DNA of 64,000 bases from Bifidobacterium choloepi (lineage in GTDB: Bacteria > Actinomycetota > Actinomycetes > Actinomycetales > Bifidobacteriaceae), in the NCBI RefSeq assembly GCF_010667615.1, contig NZ_VYSG01000001.1:983649-1047648 (forward strand), written 5' to 3'. Shown piece after piece: positions 1 through 7,128 of the stretch (its first letter is position 1; every line of letters starts with the position of its first letter). A program made the position numbers and the translations under genes. The notes under the pieces were generated by a model. It saw only the letters and a list, made by a program, of their open reading frames with translations, was not told the origin of the DNA and made no database searches.

Positions 1-28
1 AAGTGAGTCGCCGACCTTGACGACGTCA

Positions 29-649
29 ATGCTTGATGACAGCCCTCGGCAGGGCGGGACGGGTGACCGCCCCGAGCTGCTGAGGGTTTGTCGTATCGGT
101 CGTGCGCAGGGACTCAAGGGCGAAGTCACCGTGCGCATCTTCACGGACGAACCGGAGATCCGGTTCGCTCCCGGTGCTGAATTGTTCGCGAAGACGCCGG
201 ACGGCGGCGAGGGCTACATGTTCGTCGTCGAACGGTCCCGCGTGTTCAAGGGCCGCTGGATCCTCAAGTTCGAGGGCGTCGACGACCGCGACGCGGCCGA
301 GGCGCTCAACGGCACGGAGCTGTATACGCCGGCCGTCGGTCTCGACGAGATGATGGACGAGGACCTGTGGTATCCGAAGGATCTCGTCGGCCTCGAGGCG
401 CGCATCGATCCCGACAACGAACAGGGCTACGAGGCCGGTCTCGTCGTCGGCAAGGTCGTCGACGTCATCGAGGGGCCGCAGTGGCTGCTCAAGATCCGCC
501 TGGCCACGCCGGTGCGCGATCCGGAAAGCGGCGAAGTCCTCGAGAAGACGGCGCTCGTGCCGTTCGTCGAGGAGCTGGTCCCCGAGATCGACCCGGCCGA
601 AGGCTACCTGACGCTGGATCCTCCCGGCGGCCTGATTCCGGGACTCTAG
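29..649 (+). CDS. rimM: Ribosome maturation factor RimM
   Basis: RimM binds ribosomal protein S19 and helps the head of the 30S subunit mature. The N-terminal barrel begins at L-R-V-C-R-I-G-R-A-Q-G-L-K-G-E-V, the family signature, and the C-terminal PRC-barrel half carries D-L-W-Y-P-K-D-L-V-G-L-E and V-P-F-V-E-E-L-V-P. The length (206 residues from the ATG at 29) is normal with a short extension in front of the first motif. A TTG at 17 is an alternative start; neither has a clear ribosome-binding site. trmD follows 112 bases downstream on the same strand, the usual rimM-trmD order. The stop codon at 4-6 could end the preceding gene, but one codon is too little to call. Confidence 0.95.
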   Translation: MLDDSPRQGGTGDRPELLRVCRIGRAQGLKGEVTVRIFTDEPEIRFAPGAELFAKTPDGGEGYMFVVERSRVFKGRWILKFEGVDDRDAAEALNGTELYTPAVGLDEMMDEDLWYPKDLVGLEARIDPDNEQGYEAGLVVGKVVDVIEGPQWLLKIRLATPVRDPESGEVLEKTALVPFVEELVPEIDPAEGYLTLDPPGGLIPGL

Positions 650-664
650 GGTCCTGTCCTGCAA

Positions 665-714
665 GGCGGGGTGTCGGCGTCCGGTTCCCATGAACCGGCC
701 ACCGACACCCCGCC
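665..714 (+). terminator. Hairpin between rimM and trmD
   Basis: A 13-bp perfect stem (665-677 with 702-714) encloses a second 7-bp stem (681-687 with 692-698). There is no U tract, so it could be a terminator, a processing site or an attenuator in the rimM-trmD transcript. Confidence 0.5.
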
Positions 715-761
715 TGCGTTGTGCGCGAGGCTCATTCCCCGTTTCCACTACGATGAGTCGC

Positions 762-1706
762 ATGGATATCGACATCGTCTCCGTTTTTCCCGAGTATTTC
801 GACGTGCTCAACCTGAGCCTGCTCGGCAAGGCCCAGCAGAAGGGGCTCGTCACCGTCCGCACGCACAACCTGCGCGACTGGACGCACGACGTCCACCACT
901 CCGTCGACGACACCCCGGTCGGCGGCGGCGCCGGCATGGTCATGAAGCCGGAAGTGTGGGCCGAATGCCTCGACGACCTGCTCGGCCTCGACCCGGTAAC
1001 CGTCGACGCCCTCGACTTCCAGACCGCCGTCGCCTCGCGGTTCGGCAACGATGCCGTCGCGAATGACGGCGCGTCAGCGGACGAATCGTCCCCGCAACTC
1101 GACGCCGAAGGCGAATACGCGCTGTCCGACTACGATGCCGGCGACGCCGAGCCGCTCGGACCGGTGCTGATCTTCCCGAACCCGTCGGCACCGATGTTCA
1201 CGCAGAAGGATGCGACCGAGCTGGCCGGCCGTCAGCGGCTCGTCTTCGGCTGCGGCCGCTACGAGGGCTACGACGCGCGCATTCCGCGCTACTACCGCGC
1301 GCAGGGCATCGACGTGCGCGAGTACTCGATCGGCGACTACGTGCTCAACGGCGGCGAAGTCGCCGTCTCGGTCATGCTCGAGGCGATCACGCGCCTGCTG
1401 CCCGGGTTCATGGGCAACGCCGAGTCGATCGTCGAGGAATCGTACACCGGCGACAACGCGCTGCTCGAGCACTACCAGTACACGAAGCCGGCCACGTGGC
1501 GCGGGCTGTCGGTGCCGAAGGTGCTGCTTGGCGGCGACCACGGCAAGGTCGACCGGTTCCGCCGCGACGAGGCGCTCGCGAAGACGAGCCGCCTGCGCCC
1601 CGACCTCATCGAGAAGCTCGACTGCCACGCCCTCGACAAGAAGGACCGCAAGACACTGATCGACCTCGGCTGGAACGTCTCCGGCGACCATCCGAAGCGC
1701 AAGTGA
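762..1706 (+). CDS. trmD: tRNA (guanine-37-N1)-methyltransferase TrmD
   Basis: TrmD methylates N1 of G37 in tRNAs using S-adenosylmethionine and prevents +1 frameshifting. The sequence opens with M-D-I-D-I-V-S-V-F-P-E-Y-F, has P-V-G-G-G-A-G-M-V-M, and the knotted SAM site R-Q-R-L-V-F-G-C-G-R-Y-E-G-Y-D followed by Y-S-I-G-D-Y-V-L-N-G-G-E. Start: ATG at 762 matches the family N-terminus; ATG at 753 would add three residues. An acidic, low-complexity insert of roughly 45-50 residues (about residues 77-125) sits between the M-K-P-E segment and the V-L-I-F-P-N strand and contains one copy of the recurrent palindrome at 1079-1091. The rest of the enzyme looks intact. Confidence 0.96.
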   Translation: MDIDIVSVFPEYFDVLNLSLLGKAQQKGLVTVRTHNLRDWTHDVHHSVDDTPVGGGAGMVMKPEVWAECLDDLLGLDPVTVDALDFQTAVASRFGNDAVANDGASADESSPQLDAEGEYALSDYDAGDAEPLGPVLIFPNPSAPMFTQKDATELAGRQRLVFGCGRYEGYDARIPRYYRAQGIDVREYSIGDYVLNGGEVAVSVMLEAITRLLPGFMGNAESIVEESYTGDNALLEHYQYTKPATWRGLSVPKVLLGGDHGKVDRFRRDEALAKTSRLRPDLIEKLDCHALDKKDRKTLIDLGWNVSGDHPKRK

Positions 1707-1717
1707 CAGCATAATCG

Positions 1718-1803
1718 CCCTGGAAGGGAGCTGCCAGGCGGAGCGAGGCCGAGAGTCGGCCGCACGACGTCGCGTCAGCGACGAGTGCGCGCTGGAACGC
1801 GAC
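1718..1803 (+). repeat. Two-hairpin element downstream of trmD
   Basis: The stretch after trmD opens with CCCTGGAAGGG and closes with GCGCGCTGGAACGCGAC; between them lies a GAG-GTCGGCCGCACG block. The same ordered blocks occur at 37107-37210 behind another plus-strand gene. Read by eye only; the two copies are diverged in the middle. Confidence 0.4.
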
Positions 1804-1836
1804 TTGCCGCCATTCTTTCCAACGGATTCATGCCGG

Positions 1837-2415
1837 TCAGGCTGCCTCGTAGTAGTAGACGGCGGTCTCGCCGTAGTCGCGGCGGTCGGTTTCGGTCCAG
1901 CCGGCCGGCGGCGTCGGCGGCTCGGTGCGGGTGGATCGCTCGAGCATGATGACGGCATCCTCGCCAGCCAGTCCGCCATCGACGAGTCCGGCGAGCAGGG
2001 CGTTGCAGTCGTCGGTCGGGAAGGCGTACGGCGGGTCGATCAGCACGACGTCGAACGATTCGGTCCGGCCGGCCATGCGCTGGACATACTGTTCGGCCTT
2101 CGCCTTCACGACGTGCACTTCCATGTCCGGCTCCCAGCCGCGCTGGCGGCGGATCAGCGTCGCCGTCTTCGCGACGAGCTGCGCTGCCGCGGCGTTCGCC
2201 TCGACGAGCACGAGTTCGCGGGCACCGCGGCTCAGCGCCTCGAAGCCGAGCGCGCCGGTGCCGGCGAACAGGTCGAGCACGCGCGCGTCGTCGAGCACGC
2301 CCCACGAGTCGAGCCGCGAAAAGATCGCCTCCTTCGTGCGGTCGGTCGTCGGCCGCGTCGTCGATTTCGGCGTGGTGAGCGGCAGTCCCTTGAATCGTCC
2401 GGCAATAATGCGCAT
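1837..2415 (-). CDS. rsmD: 16S rRNA (guanine-966-N2)-methyltransferase RsmD
   Basis: RsmD methylates G966 of 16S rRNA in assembled 30S particles. The protein starts M-R-I-I-A-G-R-F-K-G, has the Rossmann SAM motif V-L-D-L-F-A-G-T-G-A-L-G-F-E-A-L-S-R-G-A, and the catalytic D-P-P-Y tetrapeptide in V-V-L-I-D-P-P-Y-A-F. The ATG at 2415 gives the family N-terminus; ATGs at 2424 and 2427 would add three or four residues. Its 3' end faces trmD. In related genomes rsmD usually lies directly beside recG; here a tnpB element separates them, and the flank that the tnpB guide copies is the sequence just upstream of this gene. Confidence 0.95.
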   Translation of the reverse strand: MRIIAGRFKGLPLTTPKSTTRPTTDRTKEAIFSRLDSWGVLDDARVLDLFAGTGALGFEALSRGARELVLVEANAAAAQLVAKTATLIRRQRGWEPDMEVHVVKAKAEQYVQRMAGRTESFDVVLIDPPYAFPTDDCNALLAGLVDGGLAGEDAVIMLERSTRTEPPTPPAGWTETDRRDYGETAVYYYEAA

Positions 2416-2465
2416 GGTCACCATCATAGCTTTCCGTTGCAACTGGCTTTGTTTTCGTTTGTCCA

Positions 2466-2600
2466 ACGAATATCAAGGCCGGTTGTACTCCCTCACCTTG
2501 CGGCGGGAAGGCTCCAAGGCTCACGCCCCTCCGGGCTGCTTGGTTCGCGTTTCAACGGTTCCCGCGTTGCCAACCTCAAGAGGGCTGGTCGTCTTACGGC
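2466..2600 (-). ncRNA. Candidate omegaRNA (reRNA) of the tnpB element, with guide
   Basis: TnpB proteins act with an RNA derived from the 3' end of the element, whose scaffold runs into flanking sequence that serves as guide. On the minus strand the end of tnpB folds into a GCCC-GGAG-GGGC hairpin inside a CCAAG/CTTGG stem (about 2510-2540), followed by a GC-rich segment that ends GAGGGAGTACAAC at 2482. That ending resembles the 3' scaffold border of known TnpB RNAs. The guide would be the next bases, 2481 down to about 2466, beginning CGGCCTTGATATTCG. The 5' limit is a guess. Confidence 0.45.
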
Positions 2601-3774
2601 TCCTCGGCGCGCGTTTACCGTCTCCCGGGGCACTCCCGGCGACGTAGTGTTCAAGATTCTTCGCGGCGTTCCAGTCACGATCCACGCCCTCGCGGGCATA
2701 CTCGCAGTCCGGATTGTCGCACACGAACACGCGCTCCGCGAGGGACAGCTTGGCTTTCACCGTCCCGCACCGAGAGCATGTCTTCGAGGATGGATACCAC
2801 CGGTCCGCCACGGTAAGCACGGTACCGGTGTCCGAACACTTGTATTCGAGCTGGCGGCGGAACTCCCCGAACGCGGCGTCCGACACGGCCCTGGCAAGAC
2901 AGTGATCGTGTTTCATGCCTTCCACGTTCAGGTCCTCGATAACCACGTGCCCGTAGGTACGCGCGATCATGGTCGTGGCCTTGCCGATGGTGTCGCGACG
3001 CTGGCTGGCGATACGCGAATGCTGCTTCTGCACCGCCAGTTTCGCCCTCTTCCAGCGGTTCGATCCCTTGACGCGGCGGGAGAGCCGCTTGCCGGCCCTG
3101 CGGAGTTTCCGCTCGTTTCGCCGGTAGTGTTTCGGATTCTCCACCACGGCGCCGTCCGAGAGCGTGGCCAGCGTCTTGACGCCCAAGTCGATACCGACCG
3201 TGCCGCCCCCGGTTTTCCCCAGGCCTGCGGGGTCGGGGTATTCGACGCACAGGGACGCATACCAGCATCCCGCCACGCACGAAACCGTCATGCGGATTAC
3301 CCGGCCGACCCCCACCCGCTTCTCGACGTCCTCGAAACAGTGCACCCGTCCGATACGCGGCAGCTTCAGCGCCTTCGGATCGTCCCTGACCAGGCCGAAG
3401 CTGCCGGTGGTGTACGCGAACTTCATGTGACGGTTACGCGACTTGAACTTCGGGAACCCGGTCTTGCGGCCCTTGCGCCGGCCCTTCTTCGAGTCCGACC
3501 AGTTCCTCAGCGCGCTGGCCAGGCACTCGACGCCATACGAGTATGCCTCCTTCGAGTTGTCCGCGTACCACGGCGCGACACGAACCTTGCAGGCGTTCCA
3601 GATGCGGCGCAGTTCGGCACGCGACCAGCCGAACCCTTCGATCTTGCCGTCAAGAGCGTCCTTGACCATGCCCAGCATGGTGTTGTAGGCAAACCGTGCC
3701 GCGCCCGCATGGGAACGCAACATGCGCTCCTGACGCGGAGTCGGGTCGAGTTTCACCCTGACACCCCTGAGCAC
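2521..3774 (-). CDS. tnpB: RNA-guided nuclease TnpB of an IS200/IS605-group element
   Basis: TnpB is an RNA-guided DNA nuclease, the ancestor of Cas12. From the GTG at 3774 (ribosome-binding site AGGGAGG six bases upstream) the product is 417 residues and starts L-R-G-V-R-V-K-L-D-P-T, the usual TnpB N-terminus. The RuvC residues are all present: Asp196 in G-I-D-L-G-V-K, Glu280 in V-I-E-D-L-N-V-E-G-M, and Asp365/367 in D-R-D-W-N-A-A-K-N. The zinc ribbon is intact (Cys333, 336, 352, 357). An ATG at 3798 would add eight residues. No TnpA transposase lies nearby, so this is a solitary, apparently functional tnpB set between recG and rsmD, in the same direction as both. GC content resembles its neighbours. 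Confidence 0.95.
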   Translation of the reverse strand: MLRGVRVKLDPTPRQERMLRSHAGAARFAYNTMLGMVKDALDGKIEGFGWSRAELRRIWNACKVRVAPWYADNSKEAYSYGVECLASALRNWSDSKKGRRKGRKTGFPKFKSRNRHMKFAYTTGSFGLVRDDPKALKLPRIGRVHCFEDVEKRVGVGRVIRMTVSCVAGCWYASLCVEYPDPAGLGKTGGGTVGIDLGVKTLATLSDGAVVENPKHYRRNERKLRRAGKRLSRRVKGSNRWKRAKLAVQKQHSRIASQRRDTIGKATTMIARTYGHVVIEDLNVEGMKHDHCLARAVSDAAFGEFRRQLEYKCSDTGTVLTVADRWYPSSKTCSRCGTVKAKLSLAERVFVCDNPDCEYAREGVDRDWNAAKNLEHYVAGSAPGDGKRAPRSRKTTSPLEVGNAGTVETRTKQPGGA

Positions 3775-3800
3775 GGTCCACCTCCCTCGCACACTCATGG

Positions 3801-3816
3801 TCGAACAAATGTTCTA
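3801..3816 (-). promoter_or_regulatory. LexA-type SOS box in front of tnpB
   Basis: The 16-mer TCGAACAAATGTTCTA (plus-strand reading) matches the actinobacterial SOS consensus TCGAAC-N4-GTTCGA at all but two positions. It lies 27-42 bases upstream of the GTG start of tnpB, in the place of a promoter. That LexA controls tnpB is inference; the box could be fortuitous. Confidence 0.4.
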
Positions 3817-3968
3817 CATGTCATCGTACCTCCCGTGCGGGGGTGCCGGCAAGCAAACGGGACTGAAGGAAAACAAGCGGAAACAAACACAAAAATCAGC
3901 AGGTCGCAACCCCGGATGCCACAATCCCGAACCTGCGGCCCGGGTCGGCGACATCCGGGAAGGAACAG

Positions 3969-6443
3969 CTAGTTGCTGGTCAGGAACGCCTCGTTGCCGC
4001 GGGTGAAGTCGAGGACGGCACCGGCGAGTTCGGGATAGGCGGCGAGGCCGGGATCGTCGTCGAGCAGCAGGCCGGCCTGCGAGCGGGCTTCCTCGATCAG
4101 CGGGGCGTCCTTGACGACGCGCAGCAGCTTGAGCGACGTGTTGCCGCCGGACTGCGAGTCGCCGAGGACGTCGCCGGCGCCGCGCAGCTCGAGATCCTTC
4201 TCGGCGATCTCGGCTCCGTCGAGCGTGCCCTCGATCGCGGCGAGCCGTTCCTCGGCGATCGTGCCGGGCCGGGCGCGCGAGACGAGGAACGCCCACGATT
4301 CGGTGCCGCCGCGGCCTACGCGGCCGCGCAGCTGGTGCAGCTGCGACAGTCCGTAGCGTTCGGCATCGAAGATGACGATGCAGCTCGCCTCCGGCACGTC
4401 GACGCCGACCTCGACGACGGTCGTCGCGACGAGCACCGGCGTGCGGCCGCTCGAGAAATCGTCCATGACGGCCTTCTTCGTCGCGTCGTCGTCGCGGCCG
4501 GTGAGCCGCGCGAACGCGACGTCGCTGAACTGCGGCAACTTCTGCAGCCTCGCGAAGATCTCGTCGACGGAGTGCAGCGGCGCCGGCGGCTCCCCCTCGC
4601 CGTCCTCTTCGCCGAGCTCCTCGTCGCTCAGGAAGTACGATCCTTCCTCGAATTCGCCGCCCGTCTTCCTCGCCTTCGCGGCGGCGCGCGAGGCTGCCGC
4701 GGACGAACCGCCGCGGGAATCGTCCGGCTCTTCCCCGGCGTCGTCCTCCTCGATGCGGGGACAGATGACGTAGGCGCGCTCGCCGGCGTCGATGCGGGCG
4801 CGGATGTGCGCGAACATCGAGGCCATCAGCCGGTTGTCGGATTCGTTGACGACGAACGTGCGGATGGGCTTGCGGCCGCCGGGCAGCTCGGTGAGCCACG
4901 AGATGTCGAGGTCGCCGAACCACGTCATCGCGGCGGTGCGCGGGATCGGCGTCGCCGTCATGACGAGCAGGTGCGGTTCCTTCTCCCCCTTCGCCCGCAA
5001 TGTCTCGCGCTGCTCGACGCCGAAGCGGTGCTGCTCGTCGATGACGGCGAGCGCGAGGTTCGGCGCCTGGAACGTCTTCGAGAACGCGGCGTGCGTGGCG
5101 ATGACGATGCACGGGTCGCCGCTGGCGGCCGTCGCGAGCACCTTGCGGCGCTGCGAGAGTTTCATGCCGCCGGTGAGCAGCAGCACCGGCAGGTCGGCGA
5201 GCGCCGGAATGGCGGCGAGCTGGCGGGAAATCGACTCGTAGTGCTGTTCGGCGAGCACCAGTGTCGGCGCAACGAGCACGGCCTGGTGGCCGGAACCGGT
5301 CGCCTGCAGCATGGCGGCGATCGCGACGACGGTCTTGCCGGAGCCGACTTCGCCCTGCAGCAGCCGCTGCATCGGATGGTCGGTGGCCATGTCGCGGCCG
5401 ATGTCGTTCACGACGTCGCGCTGGCCGGCCGTCAGCCTGAACGGCAACGATTCGACGAATTCGTCGCGCTGCGAGACGTCATCGCAGGCCCAGGCGGCAT
5501 GGTCGGCGGCGTTCGCGCGGGACTGCAACAGCGCGGCCTGGCAGATGAACGCCTCCTCGTAGCGCAGCGTGTCGAGGGCGGAGCGGAACGCGGCGACCGA
5601 GTCGGGGTCGTGCAGTTCGCTGAACGCGTCGGCGCGGTGCAGGTAGTGGCCCGACTCGCGGATCCGTTCGGGCAGGATGTCGGGAATCGTGGCCGTCAGC
5701 GCGGCGGCCGTCGCGGCCGACGTGCGGTACAGCGAGGTCATCGGGGCCGGGGCGGCCTGCGGGTCCGGTTCCTCCATCGGCAATCCGGCGAGCAGCCGCA
5801 GGCAGCCGAGGATCGTGTCGTGGATGTGCTCGCTCGAGATGCGCGACGTGGCATGGTAGACGGGTCGCGGACGGCACACGCGCGTGAGCGCCTCGAGCGG
5901 CGTGGCGGCGTCGTACCTGAGGCCGCCGCCTCCGGCGGTCCGGCCGTCTTCCCTCGATGTCACGGAGGAATCGTCCGGATTCGAGGGCGCCGGCGGTGCG
6001 ACGGTGAGCAGTTCCGGATGCGTGAACTGGAGGCGGTCGTTGTAGACGCTCGGGGTGCCGGCGATGACGACGAACTGGCCGGCGACGAGGCGGCCGGACA
6101 GCCAGTCGACGTACGAGCGGCGGCGCGAGAAGAAGACGAGCGACGCGACGCCGCCGGGTTGCCTGCGGCTCGCGGCGAACTCGTCGTCGTCGACGGCGAC
6201 TTCGAGCCGCCAGCCGCCGTGGCCGGGCATCGCGTGCGAGCGCACGCCGCGCACGCGCACGGCGCAGGCCATCTTCGCGCCGAACGTCGCCTCGCGCAGC
6301 GAACGCACCGGCACCGGATCGGTCACGCGGAACGGATAATACGTCAACGCGTCGCCGACCGTCACGATGCCGAGCGACTTGAGCGCGCCCGCCCTGCGCT
6401 TGTTCGTCAGCAGCGACGCGATCGACGTGTTGAGATCCACCAT
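3969..6443 (-). CDS. recG: ATP-dependent DNA helicase RecG
   Basis: RecG is a monomeric branch-migration helicase that reverses stalled forks and processes Holliday junctions. The 824-residue product has the N-terminal wedge/OB region, then the superfamily 2 motor with Walker A L-L-Q-G-E-V-G-S-G-K-T, the D-E-x-Q-type motif V-I-D-E-Q-H-R-F-G-V-E-Q-R, L-L-V-M-T-A-T-P-I-P-R, and the C-terminal Q-L-H-Q-L-R-G-R-V-G-R-G. Start: ATG at 6443 with GGAGA upstream. Two acidic/Ser-rich inserts (D-D-S-S-V-T-S and a longer one before the C-terminal helicase lobe, around E-E-D-D-A-G-E-E-P-D-D-S-R-G-G-S-S) are lineage additions. It sits between rpmB and the tnpB element. Confidence 0.97.
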   Translation of the reverse strand: MVDLNTSIASLLTNKRRAGALKSLGIVTVGDALTYYPFRVTDPVPVRSLREATFGAKMACAVRVRGVRSHAMPGHGGWRLEVAVDDDEFAASRRQPGGVASLVFFSRRRSYVDWLSGRLVAGQFVVIAGTPSVYNDRLQFTHPELLTVAPPAPSNPDDSSVTSREDGRTAGGGGLRYDAATPLEALTRVCRPRPVYHATSRISSEHIHDTILGCLRLLAGLPMEEPDPQAAPAPMTSLYRTSAATAAALTATIPDILPERIRESGHYLHRADAFSELHDPDSVAAFRSALDTLRYEEAFICQAALLQSRANAADHAAWACDDVSQRDEFVESLPFRLTAGQRDVVNDIGRDMATDHPMQRLLQGEVGSGKTVVAIAAMLQATGSGHQAVLVAPTLVLAEQHYESISRQLAAIPALADLPVLLLTGGMKLSQRRKVLATAASGDPCIVIATHAAFSKTFQAPNLALAVIDEQHRFGVEQRETLRAKGEKEPHLLVMTATPIPRTAAMTWFGDLDISWLTELPGGRKPIRTFVVNESDNRLMASMFAHIRARIDAGERAYVICPRIEEDDAGEEPDDSRGGSSAAASRAAAKARKTGGEFEEGSYFLSDEELGEEDGEGEPPAPLHSVDEIFARLQKLPQFSDVAFARLTGRDDDATKKAVMDDFSSGRTPVLVATTVVEVGVDVPEASCIVIFDAERYGLSQLHQLRGRVGRGGTESWAFLVSRARPGTIAEERLAAIEGTLDGAEIAEKDLELRGAGDVLGDSQSGGNTSLKLLRVVKDAPLIEEARSQAGLLLDDDPGLAAYPELAGAVLDFTRGNEAFLTSN

Positions 6444-6500
6444 CCGCGTTGTCTCCTTGCCTAGCCCTGATCCTCCCATCCTACGTCACCGGATACGCAA

Positions 6501-6530
6501 GAACCCCGGGAGCTAGGCTCTCCGGGGTTC
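6501..6530 (-). terminator. Terminator after rpmB
   Basis: GAACCCCGG arms pair across an AGC-TAG-GCT centre with one bulge, 15 bases past the rpmB stop and ahead of recG. Confidence 0.6.
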
Positions 6531-6544
6531 CATCTTCAGCATGT

Positions 6545-6739
6545 TCACGCCTTGACGCGGGAAACCTTGCCGGCCTTGAGGCACTTGGCGCACACGCGGA
6601 TACGGACGTTCTCGCCGTCGATCGTCGTGCGAACCGGCTGCAGGTTCGGGCGGAAGAGGCGCTTATTGCGGATATGGGAGTGGGAAACCGAGTAACCGGT
6701 CCGCGGTCCCTTGCCGCACACTGCGCAACGAGCTGCCAT
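6545..6739 (-). CDS. rpmB: 50S ribosomal protein L28
   Basis: bL28 is a small structural protein of the large ribosomal subunit. The 64-residue product reads [12 protein letters not shown], then S-H-S-H-I-R-N-K-R and [10 protein letters not shown]. Two C-x-x-C pairs make this the zinc-binding (C+) form rather than the zinc-free paralogue that cells switch to under zinc limitation. The start ATG at 6739 is preceded by GAGGAG. A good promoter lies about 80 bases upstream (6820-6848). The next gene on the strand is recG, behind a terminator. Confidence 0.97.
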   Translation of the reverse strand: MAARCAVCGKGPRTGYSVSHSHIRNKRLFRPNLQPVRTTIDGENVRIRVCAKCLKAGKVSRVKA

Positions 6740-6819
6740 AATGGACTCCTCTAACAATATTGACTTGCAAGTCTGCGCATCCGGCCGCGCAAGGGCGCAG
6801 TCGAACACACAACTTCACA

Positions 6820-6848
6820 AGCATACAGCACCCCTCTTGACAACACAA
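6820..6848 (-). promoter_or_regulatory. rpmB promoter
   Basis: On the minus strand TTGTGT (6848-6843) and TATGCT (6825-6820) are separated by exactly 17 bases. This lies in the 389-base gap 6740-7128 between rpmB and the PfkB-fold gene. On the other strand of the gap TACAAT at 7020-7025 is a possible -10 for the PfkB-fold gene, with a one-mismatch copy of the recurrent palindrome (7005-7017) just in front of it. Confidence 0.6.
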
Positions 6849-7128
6849 GCAAGGCCAGTATTTGCAACGGTTTTCGCACCTCCTTGAACGCAATTTCCCG
6901 AGGACACCGGCAGTTTTGTATAGGTTTCGTGACGGAGAGCCCCGGGGCGTGGCGGAGGTGACTATAAAGAAAACAGCGGAAAGAATAAGACAACGGCCCG
7001 CGGCGGGCGAATCGTCCCCTACAATATGGAGCATTACGGGGGTGCGGCGGCCGCGGGCGACGAGTGGCCGCCAGCCGGTCCGGCCCGATGGAGGGCCGGC
7101 GCGGCCATGACGACGAAGGGGTGCGACG

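Noticed and set aside
1804..3972. A 722-residue open frame on the plus strand across rsmD and tnpB
   Set aside because: It is antisense to two clearly recognisable proteins and has the Arg/Ala/His-rich composition of a shadow frame in GC-rich DNA.
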